Assembly: GCA_947561585.1 (NCBI GenBank)
Contig: CANNZV010001862.1
Coordinates: 61,697-125,696, forward strand
Source of the DNA: Caprella mutica
Lineage: Eukaryota; Arthropoda; Malacostraca; Amphipoda; Caprellidae
DNA: 64,000 bases
Reading direction: 5' to 3'
A program made the position numbers and the translations under genes. Each line of letters starts with the position of its first letter. Positions within the stretch are counted from its first letter, which is position 1. The notes beneath the pieces were generated by a model. It searched no databases and was not told the DNA's origin. It saw only the letters and a list, made by a program, of their open reading frames with translations. Positions 32,101 to 47,100 of the stretch are shown here, one piece after another.

Positions 32101-35100
32101 CCAATATTGTAACAACATTGCTCCAATATTGTAACAACATTGTCCCAATATTGTAACAACATTGTCCCAATATTGTAACAACATTGCCCCAATATTGTAA
32201 CAACATTGTCCCAATATTGTAACAACATTGTCCCAATATTGTAACAACATTGCCCCAATATTGTAACAACATTGTCCCAATATTGTAACAACATTGCCCC
32301 AATATTGTAACAACATTGCCCCAATATTGTAACAACATTGCCCCAATATTATAACAACATTGCCCCAATATTGTAACAACATTGTCCCAATATTGTCACC
32401 ACCATACAACTATAGTATAGCAGTCATATTCACTGCCAGATATAAGGAGTTCCATTCTCGAGGAAGAAATTTATCCTATCTTTAAAATATGTTATTTTTG
32501 GTGGTTAAACTTTTTCTATTCAGTCTGAAGTTTACGTAGTGACACCTGACTAATATACGATAATTATATGAATGCATACTATAAATAGTTTATTTTATCT
32601 TTAATTAGGTAAAGTATTGAGAATATTTTATCAGTGAGGTCATCAAACACTCAATTGATGTAAATAAAGAGCATATAGGTTAAAAACAACTACATTAATC
32701 ATCGTAAATAGAAAAAAGGGTTCAATTATAATTCACAAAAATGCATTCTTTCAATTATAAAGGATTCAGTTCTATGTTTCACAATAATGTGCGCCAATCA
32801 CTGTAGCTAATTTAACTCAATCTACAGTTTATACATTAAATTTAGTTCTAGGCTGAGAATCTTAATCCGAACTTAGAATCGATTGACTCTCAGTAGACTA
32901 CTGGAATAACTGTCACAATAGTTTATAAATGGCTGCAGCAGGAAATTGGATTGCTAGATTAATGTCTTCGCAGCTGCAACAGTCTTCTTCAACTCTTAAC
33001 ATCGAGGAAATGGATTTAGTGAACTGAATACAAAGCTATAGCGATTGCTGACACCTTGAATAGACTCTCAGTCAAGGGCCGTGCACACGTAGGGTTTTTA
33101 AGTCTTTCCACCAGAATTTTTGCTGAGCTCCTCCTACTTTTTCAACGAAAATATGAAAAAAATATATAAATATCAATTATTTTAGTTGGAAAAAGGACGT
33201 GGAAAAAATTGGGTGAGCTTAGCAAAAAATCTGGTGGAAAGACTTAAAAACACTACGTGTGTACGGCCCTTCAGAATTCAGTTTTCAAATGATTAACCAA
33301 TAATGATATATAAAGGATTCATAACAACACACTTTCAATTCCTAATTTATAAACCTAAAAAGAAAAAACTGATTCATTATATCGTACTATGATAAACTAT
33401 CAAATTTATCATCACTGTATAGAATCAAGTCTGATTTAGTATGATGCTAATTTTACTTGACCGAAAATGATTGAAAAGTAAAATTATATCAATTAACTAT
33501 TTAATACTTGTTTTGAATTGGAAAATAGGTTTCAAATCTAACTTTTCAGTTCCGCTATCTAATCACTTTCCTTATGTTCTTGAACTGTGCAATTATTATA
33601 GCATTCAAAAACAGTTTTTTCAGATTATTCAGAACACCATGTTCCTTTTGGAATAAAGATATTAGACACACCTACCTGATATGGCAAAACCAGAGAAACC
33701 GACAGCGACAGTCAGGCAGGCGATGGCAGATATGGAGTGCCTAGAGAAAGCCACGAACATCAGAAACAGGGCCTCCATTCCAAACCCTCCACAGTTGAAA
33801 ATCTGCCAAAGTTGAAATCTTTTGTTTCATATTTTTCGATATGTTGAAAAAATTGATTTCACAATTTATGATACTTTGAACACTTTTGATATCATTTTAA
33901 AAAGAGTAAATTTAAACTCAACGTTGAACGTTTTTTCTTCTTCAAATTTTAAGCTTTCGAATAGAAAATTTTCATTCATCTTCAGGAATATATACTTTAC
34001 TTTCGATTTCCCTTTATGCGATTCACATTTATTTTTGACTTGAAACTAATATTTTGCATTAAAATTGAATGTAGAATATATAGAATAAACTAAGATGTAT
34101 ATTCAAAATTCTTAATTGAAAATGCAAAAACCAACTTCAAAGAATAAAACTAACATATTTTCGAAAAGAAAATAATAATAAAGCGTCACTATATTTTGGA
34201 GATTTTAGATACGTTCCTCTACACAAATTTAGAGAAATCGAAGTATATAATTATTCAAAGATTGAAATTATGATACTTACTTTTCTGACGTTTGTAGTCG
34301 ATAGGTAGCCATTTTTTCTCAAGAAATCTGCAAGTTGTCCCCCGATTGGAACAATGATGGCCATCACTAAATGAGGCAGTGCGGATAGAGTGCCGCTCTG
34401 TTTCCAGAGAGAATGATCAGAAATGAAATAGGTTCATGAAATATACAATTTTCATCTGTTCAACACAGAGTGAGTGCAACACATTAATAACTTCGAACGC
34501 ATTTAAATTCATACGGACAGTAATACATCGCATAATTACTTCATGAAATCCTTTCAATCTTATTCTTATATTTAATAATTAAAAATTAGTTAGTGCAAGT
34601 AAATTGATTTTTTAATAAATGAGTAGTAGAGTATTTTACTAAACACAGAAGAATTATTTTTTATATTCATTCATAGTTCATCACAATGTACATTGTACAT
34701 ATATAGGTAATTCATTTGTCTAATTCTCTAATATACTAAAATTTATGAGCTATTTCAACTTGTTTTTTGTTACCTGTTTCTTTGGGTATTATTATAATTG
34801 TATAATCATTGCAATTGTGCATTATAATAAATATTCTAAATTACCTCTGAAATGTTATACTTGAAGACTTCTTCAAAGTATGAAGGTTGCGAAAGAATAA
34901 GGAGGTAGAAGGTCCAAGATCTTGCGATGTTGGCAACCACAATCGCCCACACTGGTTTAGACGTCAGGAAACTTTTCCACGGCGTCGTCATGAATGTCGG
35001 AGCTTTGTTTCGAGACTAGAAATAAATACAAATACTATATTCAAAGCTTGATTGGAATAATCTGTATAGTCATATTATAGGAACATTGCTTAGTTAGTTT

Positions 35101-38100
35101 TCATTGGGATGATATGAAAACAAAGTTAGCATATGGTGAAGAATTTTTTCATATATTTTTATCAATTGAACCTATTTATCATTTTTTTAATATATTCTTA
35201 TGCTACTTCTAAGTTAAATAAAATAAACATGTCTGTAACCCTATAAAAACAACTGTACATAAATTATGGTTTAATGACGATTCCGATTTACATTTTATAT
35301 TTTTTCAAACAATTTGAAATTCCCTGATTTCAATGTTTCTAGGTCCCAAATTTATTAAACCATTGGCAATATTGGCACAATGTTGTCGCAAGAAACATTG
35401 CTACCTGGTTTTAAGTCGCAATCATATTAATTACTAAAAAGTACGAATTTCCAACTCAGGAATAGCTGTTTTACATTTATTGATGTTTTTCTAGAAGCAT
35501 GTTTCTGGTAATATCCAGTCAAATTTTTAACATTTTCTGCGCAAACAATCCTAAATATGTTCCTGCATTTTGCTTAGAATAAAAGCTTAGTTGGAGGATT
35601 TTCATGTGAACACCTTACCAGCTTTTGCAGTCTGGGCATGTGCATCATAGAATTCAGATATATCAGAACTCGGGCTGGGACAATATGCTCTTAAAATCAT
35701 AAATTACGAAAATATTATAGATGGAAAGAATTTAACACTATTGAATCGTTGTAAACCAGAGATATATAGTATTCGATGCCATTTCATTTTGTTTCGTCTA
35801 TGATATTATTGGGATTTATGATTTTAAGAGTATTTTGTCACAACCCTGATCATAACAATATATTAGTAAATCCCTGCTTTACCTGGTCGCCCAAACTCTT
35901 TTCAATGTAGTGCTGTTCCCGAGCAGTGATGGTGGGATGGCTGGATGGTTTTTCGAACGATAGCCAGTACCAGAAGCAATGCCATATAAGACCCACAACA
36001 CCTGAACAAGCGAAAGAATAGATTGAGCTGGCCGAAATATTTGGAAAATGTAGATTTCACCAAATAAATCATCTTTATTTCAATTCAAGCAAGATAATTA
36101 TTTAAATTAATAGAATAAACGAATAAACCAGTCTAAATGTTTATAAAATAGAACTTAACAATCGGGTATCAAAGAAGAAATGGATTAATCTTACCTGATA
36201 AATAGTATTTATATAAAATTCGTATCTGGATTGAAATTTATAATAGCAATAATTGAATATAACAAATATACAATCTCCAATAACTGTTATTTATTCATAA
36301 TACGCACTATTGGATAGATAACTTAATTACAGTTTTAAAAAATATATAAATGAAAAAGGAATGTCGCATTACTCGAACACTCACAGTAGTATGAAAGTGG
36401 GAGTTAACCCTTTCCCGCCTGAAATTAATTTTTTTGTTATTATTTAGAAAGCATCTTATTAAAGTCACAATAACACCCGGCATATAATGACTTTAAACAA
36501 AATATATTAACACGTTTCCGGCTCATAGTGGAAATTTCTGTCATGTTTCATGCTCAAGTTAACAGCCGATTGCAGGTGGACATCTCATGAGTTGGCACTT
36601 CTGGTACAATCCAGAAAGAACAAGAATGTCGATAAGTAATTACATGGTTACTGCAGATGCCGTCAGGAGGGAAAGGGTTGAATAGAAATTTCTAATCAAG
36701 ATTGTTCTATGACCTACACCCACTTTCCGATTACTGTTGGTTCTCACCGTAGAAGTAGAAAGGCGCAGGCCAGTCTATGAAGTCGGTGAGGTAGGCTGAA
36801 ATGGGCATTCCTAAGACAGCGCCGGCGTAACTTCCGCAGAAGGCAAGAGTCGCAAGCTTAGATCTCTCCATCGGCGGGGCCCAATTCTTCCAAATTCCAT
36901 GACAAGCTGGGTAAGTTACTCCCTGCGACAAGAAACACACTTTACATAAACATCTAAAATTCAGATTGAGGATTGATCATTTCTTTTAAATTGAAGCGTT
37001 TTTAAATTTATAGGCATTTTTCATATCTTTTCGAATGATTTAAAATATAAAAGAGAATGAAGAAAAAAATTTAGTGGAAATTTTTAAAGATATAATTTAT
37101 AAAATATTTCAATGAATGTAACGAATATGAAACAATTAAGGTAAAATTAATATTCAAAGTTAAAAATGTCAGTAATTTTTCAATAGATTTATAACAATTC
37201 AAGTAAAGTTACAATCAAAGCTTCTCTATTCAACCAGCTTATCGAAATGGCAGTAACTTAGCAACATCTCTTTTATATAGAAAATAATTTAATATCTTCC
37301 CCCTGCAACTTTGCCTCCACTTCACCATAATGGGAAAAAACCTTTTAATTTCATTCCGATCTAAACAATTAAATGTGAAGAGTCACTCGTGCCATGGCTC
37401 AGGGGTAATTACGACCAGGAGCGCATGCGCAGTCAGAGCAACTCAACAAGGGATTACAGAACGGAGAAACATCACAACTGAATTCAGGAACATCACAACG
37501 GAACATCACAACGGAGGAACATCACAACTGAATTCAGGAACATCACAACGGAAAATTACAACGGAGGAACATCACAACTGATAACAGAATGGAGGAACAA
37601 CCTAACTGAATTCAGAGATTGCTTTAACCTATTTAATAATTTTAAATCGAATAAGGTTGTATCCTAAGTGATTAATGAATTATCTGAAGAATCATCAAAA
37701 GTTGAGAATATTTGGGCCTAATAACAGCCTTATAACCTAATACATATGATATTTCTTGTCTATTTGACGAGATACCACAACTAATAACCTGTCAGGTAGA
37801 CAAGGAAACAGAAGAAATTTTTCATTAAATATCATAAAATTTGGTCTAATAAAGGATTGATAATATTTAGATATATAACTTTAGATTTTCACTTCAATTG
37901 AAAATTAAAAAAACTAAGAGGCAACTCAGAAGGGTGGAATAGAAGGATAAACTGTTCCAATAATTTATATCAATGATATCGTGATATTCGAAGGTAGGTT
38001 GGATATAATTATGTATCTCATCCACTCCCTATTCACCAGTCCCCAGTTCATCAGGGATTACCGAAGGATGCCGTTTACGCCCAATGAAACTCTAATCCGC

Positions 38101-41100
38101 TTCCGAAGAATGATCTTCATTCGACAGCTTTACCGCAATATTCCTACAACGCACTTTCCCCACAGTATTGGAAATATATTCATAAAACAGTATCTCAAGC
38201 ATTAATGCTTAGTTATTTACATATTTAATAACTAGGGTTGTGGCATTATGCTTTTAAAATCATAGATTTTAAGAATATCATAGACGAAATGAAATGCTAT
38301 CGAATACTATAAACTTCTGGTCTACAATGATTCATTACTGTTTAATTCATTCCGTCTATAAGATTTTCGGGATCTAAGAAATAATAAGTTTATTTTCACA
38401 ACCCTATTAATAACCTATTAACTAACTGATGAGTTCAAAGAGGTTCTGATCGTATTTATCCGAAAGTTGTTGAATTTAATATACTTAATAGCACCACACC
38501 TCCACAAGTCCTTGGAGAATCCTCACACACATCACAGCTGCGGGATGAACCTTCGATGCCATCGGAATGAACAGATTCAGGAAAGATGAACTCGCTATAG
38601 CCAGACCAAAAACTCTGTGGAAACGGAAAGAGAAGTTCAAAGTTCAATCGACAAAAAAGTTATTATTGCAGAAAAGCGTTCAACAGTCGTAGAAGATAAT
38701 ACCATTTTTACTTCCATATTCATATTGATTTCCAATCGACAGAGCTAACCATTGGAAAAAATCTTACCGAAACTTAATTTAGCAAATGGGGCGCGCAAAA
38801 GCGACGCACAGTGACGCTCTTTTGTTTCGAACTAGAAAGAGGTTGGAGGGGCTGAGCTATTGTCATCGGCCAATGATTGCAGAAATGTTTGTCCACATAA
38901 AAGAACGTTACAGGAATTAGCTTTTAGCCACCTTTTGTAATCATTTAAAGAAGAGGTGAGTCTGTCTCTTTGTACCGACTCACACTGAAGGTTGTAATCA
39001 ATAGTATATTTCTTTATCATCTTTAGGTCCCTATAACCATAGTATTTACGAACTAGAGATTTATCACAAGTTATGGATCCTAAAGGGGAGGATTTGCATA
39101 AAGTCTCCATATAACTGCGGATATATGGTGAATAAGGACACCGCATCAAACCGATCGAAATAACTGGAATCGTGAAATACATTTTCTGATCTTATAATAG
39201 AAAAATGATGGAGTTAATAAAAGGATCAATGAAATGATGAAAATATTAACATTTTACTTTTCAGTTTTTGATTCATTGTGTTCAACCTGAAAAGAACTGA
39301 TTACTAATTTGGGTGGTACCAGTATATATAATGCCACAAAATACATGAAAAAATAAAATGATAAAGAAAATAGTAAAATTTCAATCACATTGAGTTAAGT
39401 TGAATTACTTTGCCTATTCATGAATGATTATAATATTTCGATGTCACAAAATTTACTAATTCACAGAACTTTCAAATTTTCATTTCAAGTCCGTTGATTA
39501 GTTTTGGAATAATGTCAGTGATATATTGAAGGAATCTTATCACTACGATAAGACACATCAGATGGTGATACTAGATGGAAATTACCTGTGAGCTGGAAAT
39601 CTTGACGCTATGAATCCTCCTGGAATTTGAGTGATGATGTACCCCCAGAAAAAGGAGGAATCCACTAATCCTATCACGTCGCCTGTCCATGGAATCTCCG
39701 GGTCCTTTAAAACAAAATTTGAAAGAATATGTTTTAGTATAGTTACTCAATCATCTCACTTTTTCAGAATTTTGTCACTTAAATATAATCTTGGAAAATT
39801 CAAATTCATGTTTATTATAAATCCTTGGATTACGAATGTGATAACTTGGTAACTCAGATTTATTTTTCTAAAGTTATATCTTAATTCCACCCTCCCCGCC
39901 AAAAGAATCACTTAAGTATCCACCACTTTAAGTTGATCATCAATTCAAAACCCCGTTCATTTTAAATCTTATGCTGAATCTAAATCCCTTCCAACCAATT
40001 CTAAAAGGCAGTAATTAGAGCCACTGACAAGGTTTCAACTCCTGTCTCGAGTGAATCAATTGAGGCAAACCACAGCCAGCTCGCAAGCAACTCAATTATC
40101 TGCAAGATGATCTGCTTTCCCTGTTTTTAAAAGCCGTATTACGAAGCCCTTCAGGGCCCCATTCAATAATGGGGAAAGTTTGCAATTTGCAGGGAGTGGG
40201 GTGGACTAATCCCAAGGTAGCAGATTTTGCTCCACGCTATCAACAGGTTGCTCAACCCTCCGTAGCATCAATTTACAATTATCCTAGTGGCTCTAAATGT
40301 GGAGCAATTACATGACTTTAATTATAGGTTCCGAATTATCAGCCGGTTTCCCATCTTCGGTCATATAAGAAAAACGATGTAGTAATAATTATTTCATTTT
40401 TATTTGTGGTTTCTTGTGAAACCAACCGATAATTCGGAACTTACCCTACGTTTCTGATTGCAATCTAGAAATTACCTTATTCAATTTTGTTGAGTATATA
40501 ATCTTTCCAATCAATAATTTTTTTCACGTATGGAAAAAAAAGCATGCTATGTTATTTATTATAAATTCTTATCTTATTTTTTCTAATTTCCTTTATATCT
40601 GCAATAAAATAATTTAAAACCGACTTTTAAACGTATCTTCAATTTATCTTCAAATGCACATAAATAATTTTAAAAATAATATTTCATGTTGAAAACACAC
40701 TACCTAGCTATTTGCAATGTATATTCCATTTGCAGGCAAATTAATCGATAGGTAAGTGGCAAGGTGGAGAAACACATGCACTTGCAGAATATGAATAAAT
40801 TTGAATAAATTTAATAGGGCTGGCTTACAAGTGTAAGAGGGATTAAATCGTGGATGAAAGATTACGTTGGATGATTGGCCAATTACTTGTTTTGCATAAC
40901 CGCCTTTGAGGGGTAATGAAACATGGGAATAACCACGTCAACATTATCAGTTTTTAAATTATGTGATGAACATCAATCGCATAACCGAAAACAATATTAA
41001 AATTGTGATCCATAAAATAAAATTCGACCAAGCTGATATCCATTGATTGTGAATTATTTATTATGACTGTTATAATATTTCGATTAACACACAATTTACT

Positions 41101-44100
41101 AGTTCACAGTTCTTTCAAATTTTCTCTTCTGTGTAGTTGGCTGATTAGCTTTGAAATAATGTTAGTTATATGAATGAAATCTTTAGCTAAGATACGAAAA
41201 CAAGATTTTTAAGAACTATACATACTTCTTTTATTATCTCTACTACACCATGAAATCAAAATACTGAGATTACCGTCTCATTAACTCTCTAATCTAACAT
41301 TTGTATTGAGGGGAGTGGAATTTGTAAGACTCTACAGAGCTCCCGTGGATCAAATGACAAGAATGTTTGGCAGAGGAAGGAAGAGAGTGATGGAGTGTTC
41401 CTATTGTCGAATGGGGGAAACAGACTTAATGGCTAGGTGGCATCTACGAGAAATACGTACGCCACTCTCCGTGAGATTGTACGCTGTCATTTTCTTCACT
41501 GCGATACCCAAGTTGCATCTGATTCCGAATGATATCAGAAACCCTGTGAAAAATGATAAGAAACCTATTTGCTAAAGCTGAAAATGTTGCATTTTAATAA
41601 TCGAATTATTAAGGAAAAGTGATGATGATTTTGTGCAGTTAAGATCTCTAATTTATCAAATATTATGCATATACACTCAGAAAAAAATACGAGTCAAATT
41701 GACTCAAATTTGAGTTTTCAGTTTGTCCCAAAACCAGCTCAAAAATGTGAGTCAATTTGACTCATCCTCATATTCTACTCAAAAACAAGAGTCATATTGA
41801 CTCCTAACTCATAGTCAGATTGATTCAGGTTGAGTCAAACAAGAAAAAAGACTTCAAACTGGAGTTTTACCAGCCTTGACTCAAGCGATGAGTCAGATTG
41901 ACTCGCAATTTTTTCTCAGCGTATGTAATACATTTTCTACAAGACTCTGATTGGGCAAGAGATCTAAACATCTCATGTGTTTATCTAACAGTGCTAGTTT
42001 TTGTTTGAAATTTCAGATTTGAATGAATAATGGACCCTGTTTCATCAATTCTAATACAGGCACTAATATTGTGAATATGAGTATTTTACTCACCAATACT
42101 AGCCATAACACTCATGGTGAGTCGTTTACTCATGTCGAAGCAGGGACAGTTAGGTAGCATGTACTGGTCTATTTTGCGGAGGGGTGGGACCTCCCTGGTC
42201 AGCTCGTCGGGTTCATCCTCCATGAAACCTCCCCCCACCCTGTAGGAGAAAAAATAGAAATGCTTTAATATTAAATGTACATCAGTTTTAAAATCGATAC
42301 TTTGAAGCTGTTTGATCAATATTTATTTCATTAAAAAAATCATGGAATGAGCTCCATGTACATTCTTGAATATCCAAATTATGAATATTTGTCTTAATTT
42401 AATACAGATTATTTGTTATTTCATACGATATCATTCGAGATATAATACTAATTATTCCAGCATTCTAAATCAAATACTTTTGTAAGTAGAATAAAAGAAA
42501 ATTTAAAAAGACAATATTTTCCATATCGTGATAATTTACAGCTGGTTTGATTATTACAAAGAGATTTTTGTACATTGTAAACGAATCAACGCAAACGTGT
42601 TATTAGTGCTCTTTTTATCTAAGTCAGAGGACACAGTCGGAGAGCACGCTTCTCTCATCCCCGATATAGATCATGATGTGAGACTGCCTTACGAGAGTGC
42701 GTTCATCATCGGGAAAGCGTCAGAAACGTCAGCGCACAGCGGGGAGAAAAGACTAAACCACTGACTTCTCAGATCTCGGGTAATAACTCTTAGGTATTGT
42801 CGCCTTAGAGGTCTTTGCGCCGATAGCAATGAATGTGAAAGATATGAATGTGAAAGATATGAATGTGAAAGATATGAATGTGAAAGATGTGAATGTGAAA
42901 GATATGAATGTGAAAGATGTGAATGTGAAAGATATGAATGTGAAAGATATGAATGTGAAAGATATGAATGTGAAAGATATGAATGTGAGAGATATGAATG
43001 TGAAAGATATGAATGTGAAAGATGTGAATGTGAAAGATATGAATGTGGAAGATATGAATGTTGAAGATATGAATGTGAAAGATATGAATGTGAAAGATAT
43101 GAATGTGAAAGATATGAATGTGAAAGATATGAATGTGAAAGATATGAATGTGAAAGATATGAATGTTGAAGATATGAATGTTGAAGATATGAATGTGAAA
43201 GATATGAATGTTGAAGATATGAATGTTGAAGATATGAATGTGAAAGATATGAATGTGAAAGATATGAATGTGAAAGATATGAATATGAAAGATATGAATG
43301 TTGAAAATATGAATATTGAAGATATGAATGTGAAAGATATGAATGTTGAAAATATGAATGTTGAAGATATGAATGTGAAAGATATGAATATGAAAGATAT
43401 GAATGTTGAAAATATGAATGTTGAAGATATGAATGTGAAAGATATGAATGTTGAAAGTATGAATGTTGAAGATATGAATGTGAAAGATATGAATGTTGAA
43501 AATATGAATGTTGAAGATATGAATGTGAAAGATATGAATGTTGAAAATATGAATGTTGAAGATATGAATGTGAAAGATATGAAAGTTACGTATTTGAGAT
43601 AACAAAAGTAAGAGTAATTTGTTTGAAAATCTTGTTTTTGTATCATATAGGTCATAAATAAAGAATATTTCTAACGTAACTTTTAAATACGGTACTATTT
43701 GAACCAATGATATTATTTAAACAATAAATTCAACTTCTGATTTAATATCAATTATAAATGCGATCATTAAAATAATTGATTATTTCTTCTGATATTAATA
43801 GAATCGTGTTTTAATCAGAAGGATAGTCGTGGTTTATGTACAATTTTATAAATCCAGAATTTGTTTCAATGCCAATATTTTCACTCTCATGCATCATTAC
43901 GATCATTAATTATCTTTTTCTAATAATGATAAAAGTTTAGTTTAATCAGGAGGATAGCTAGTCGTGGTTAGAATCCTCCCCTACAACAAGCCATGTTCCG
44001 ATAGCAATTAGAGGTTGTTAGAGGTTGTTAGTTGAGTTTCTACCTGTCAATGGAACTCAAAAAGACTGAGTTCGATATTTGCAGAACAGTTTGCCTGTGA

Positions 44101-47100
44101 ATGCAATAATGATGTGTGGAGTGACCAATTAGCTGGGAATCAGTGTAGTCCTGAGGCCATAGGGGCTACCAAGTGCCTTGTAGTGGCTAGTCAACATTGA
44201 TAATAAATTAGTAATGATCATTCATCCCTGAAGGAGATTTTAGAACTATCAGATGACATTAATTCGAAAAATTTGGTATTGATCAGAGAGCATCAAGAAA
44301 TATCATTTTTAAAATACTATAGAAGAAGTTTGTTATAAAAACTAATATCAAACCTCGATCATAGCAAACAAAAAAGGTAACTCGTGCGAATCTTGCAAGA
44401 ATGAGTTATTGAATTGTTCTGCTTTGTTAAAATATAAAACGTTGAATAATCATTTAAATTAAATATAATTTTAGGTAACAAAGTAAGTTGTGTATAAGAA
44501 TTTCGTATCCTATAATTATTATTTTTAAACTGTTCTTATGATTGCTGCTGTTTTATTTCTAACCAAAACTTTAGAGATAATTTCAATGTTTTTTGCATAG
44601 TTCATTCCGAGCTAAAGTTAGAGTATTTACAACTCTATATAATAAAAGAGACATAGACAAAAAGCGCGTGTCAAATTTTGATCTAATGGGAGTGGGTCGC
44701 GTATGACAGGGATTCTTAGGGGAGGGACTCGGGCTGTCAGGTTCAACTTGGAGACAATCAGTCTTGTAGGTGCGAGAAGTTGCTTCACTGGCTTAACTAG
44801 GCACACGACTTGAAGACACTTGTTTGGTGATTGCGAAACAGCTTAACTTTATTCGTAATACTAGTATTTGTCAGTATATACTAATATGAACAATTATTAA
44901 GTGTAAATACTTAACTTTATATGTAATTCTAGAGTTTTTGTATGAATATGAATATATATTTCTTATGTACAAACATCAGGTATAAATTTATAATTTGGAG
45001 ATCATTTGTTCTCATATACATGATAACGGTCTGTTGTTTTAAACTGATGGTAACGAATATAGTAGTTTAAAGATGTTACGGTTGGTAAATGGAAGAAAAG
45101 CTGATCGTACGTATTAAGTAGAAAGGTTGCAATGCAAACTGAACGTATTAAAGTAGACTGGTCGTATAATGAGTAGGTCATATTAAGCAGAATGTTCTGT
45201 TTTACATTAGCTGAAAAAAGCTAAAGTTCCCAGAAAGTCTGAATTGCTTCACAAGGACCCTCTACAGCTCTTGTTCGGGCCAAAGTGAGGATATAAAACA
45301 TCCTCTAAAGGCATTACAGTCTTGAAAGGTTTCGCTAAAACCTGAGCGACCGTCCATTTAACTTTTGAGTCCTCCCCTCTCCCTCATTTATTCAATTTTG
45401 CTATTATTATTTCTGATCTCTTGTATGACTTCCTTCACAATGTGAGAGTAATTTCAAATATAGAGATTTTTATTATATGGTAAAATCGATACCTTCGAAA
45501 ACAATTGTTTTTCTAGAGTTCCTATGACGCATTTTTACCTTCAGACACTGTTTTATACTAATAAATTGTTTAAATAGACACTAGTCTAACACCACTTCGA
45601 TTGATTGAAGAAATCGAAATCATATTTTTCTGTGTTAACCTGTACACGGTTGCTCAAACTTTAACTTTGCTGATGTGCCACATCTACAGATTGATGTCCC
45701 AAAATAAGGCCACTCTCCATGTACTTTTAACACGATTTTTTATTCAAAATAATATATTGAACAAGTAAATCTTTTCTCTCTACAATCACATCATTCCACT
45801 AGATTTGAATACTCAATGGAGTTCCTGGGAGAACAATACGAGAAATTATACCTTTGTTCAGTCCATCAAACCTCAATGTTCGAAACTTATGCACTGATTC
45901 TTCTTCGAAAATGTACAGTCGTCTAAAAAACAACGACTGCTGGGACAATATACTCAGGTTTCTGAAACCAGTGTACAAGAATTGTTGGGAAAATACACCT
46001 TAGAGGTTATTGGGAACAACATCATATAAATATGTTTATTGATATCCGAAAATATCTTTTCAATTCATTGTTTGAAGATACAAAACTTACACTGATACTT
46101 CAAGTTTCTTTAAAATGATCTTTAACATATCTAAGTGATACACAATTGAAGAAGTAATGGTAAATAGTGATGCATATCTTTCTTTAGGACTTCAGTGCAA
46201 AGATCATAGGGTTGAGCAATCTGTTTCTTGATAACTCATTTGTGGGGAGTTTTGAGTTAAAAAGTCTGCCAATTTAGTTCTTCATTAAGTCGGTAAAAGA
46301 GGTCCGCCAGGAACTTTTAAGTGGCTAATTATGTAAGGGAGATCAATTTGGGGCGGATGTTGCCTTTTGATCTTAGATCTTCAGCATATTTTGTGTCAGC
46401 TACTTCATTAGGACAACTGTGGAAAGTGATAGTGATCTATTTACTATCACTATCACTATCTACTATCACTACTAGTTAGTAATAGTTACTATCAAAGAAA
46501 AGAGTCTTCGCATCATGTTAATTTAACAAATCACAGTTTTCTAATATAATATTATCTTCAATTCTTACACATTTGTCATCGCGTACCCAGACATATTTTT
46601 AAAATAATTATAAGCATTAGCTATAAGTATAAGCTATAATAAGGTTTCTTTCAGAAATGTGAAATTAGTAAGCTTTGAACAAATCATTACAGAAATACTT
46701 TTCTTTAACTGTACCTATTTGGATTTATATGATAGATTATGGGACGATTATTGCTCATGAATTCTATTATCGAAATAAAAAAGTTTAAAACTTGGTCAGA
46801 TTATCATTTTAAAAAATCAACCATTATTTTAGAGTGCTTCGTTTTATATATGAAGAATTTTGAAAGCTTTATTATGTTATTTCCTAATATCTAATTTAAT
46901 ATTTTTCATTTATTTCATAATTATCCACCAAATGTATGAGATCTTTATAGAGAATAAAGTTAAAATAGATATTTAGCTGTCAATAATTAAATAAATAAAT
47001 TTTGGGACCACTCTCTTTTCGTTTAGATACAAATATGGTTTTTAGTTTATTACCTTCTAGTTCCACATGAAAGTTAAAACCACATTTATATAATCCGAGA

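Noticed and set aside
31698..32409. Overlapping Cys/Tyr/Asn-rich frames up to 211 codons
   Set aside because: Read-through of a 22-bp minisatellite in three frames, inside a VGLUT intron.
42753..43707. Three open frames of 257-300 codons
   Set aside because: Both strands are open only because of the 15-bp tandem repeat; the peptides are pure repeats inside a VGLUT intron.
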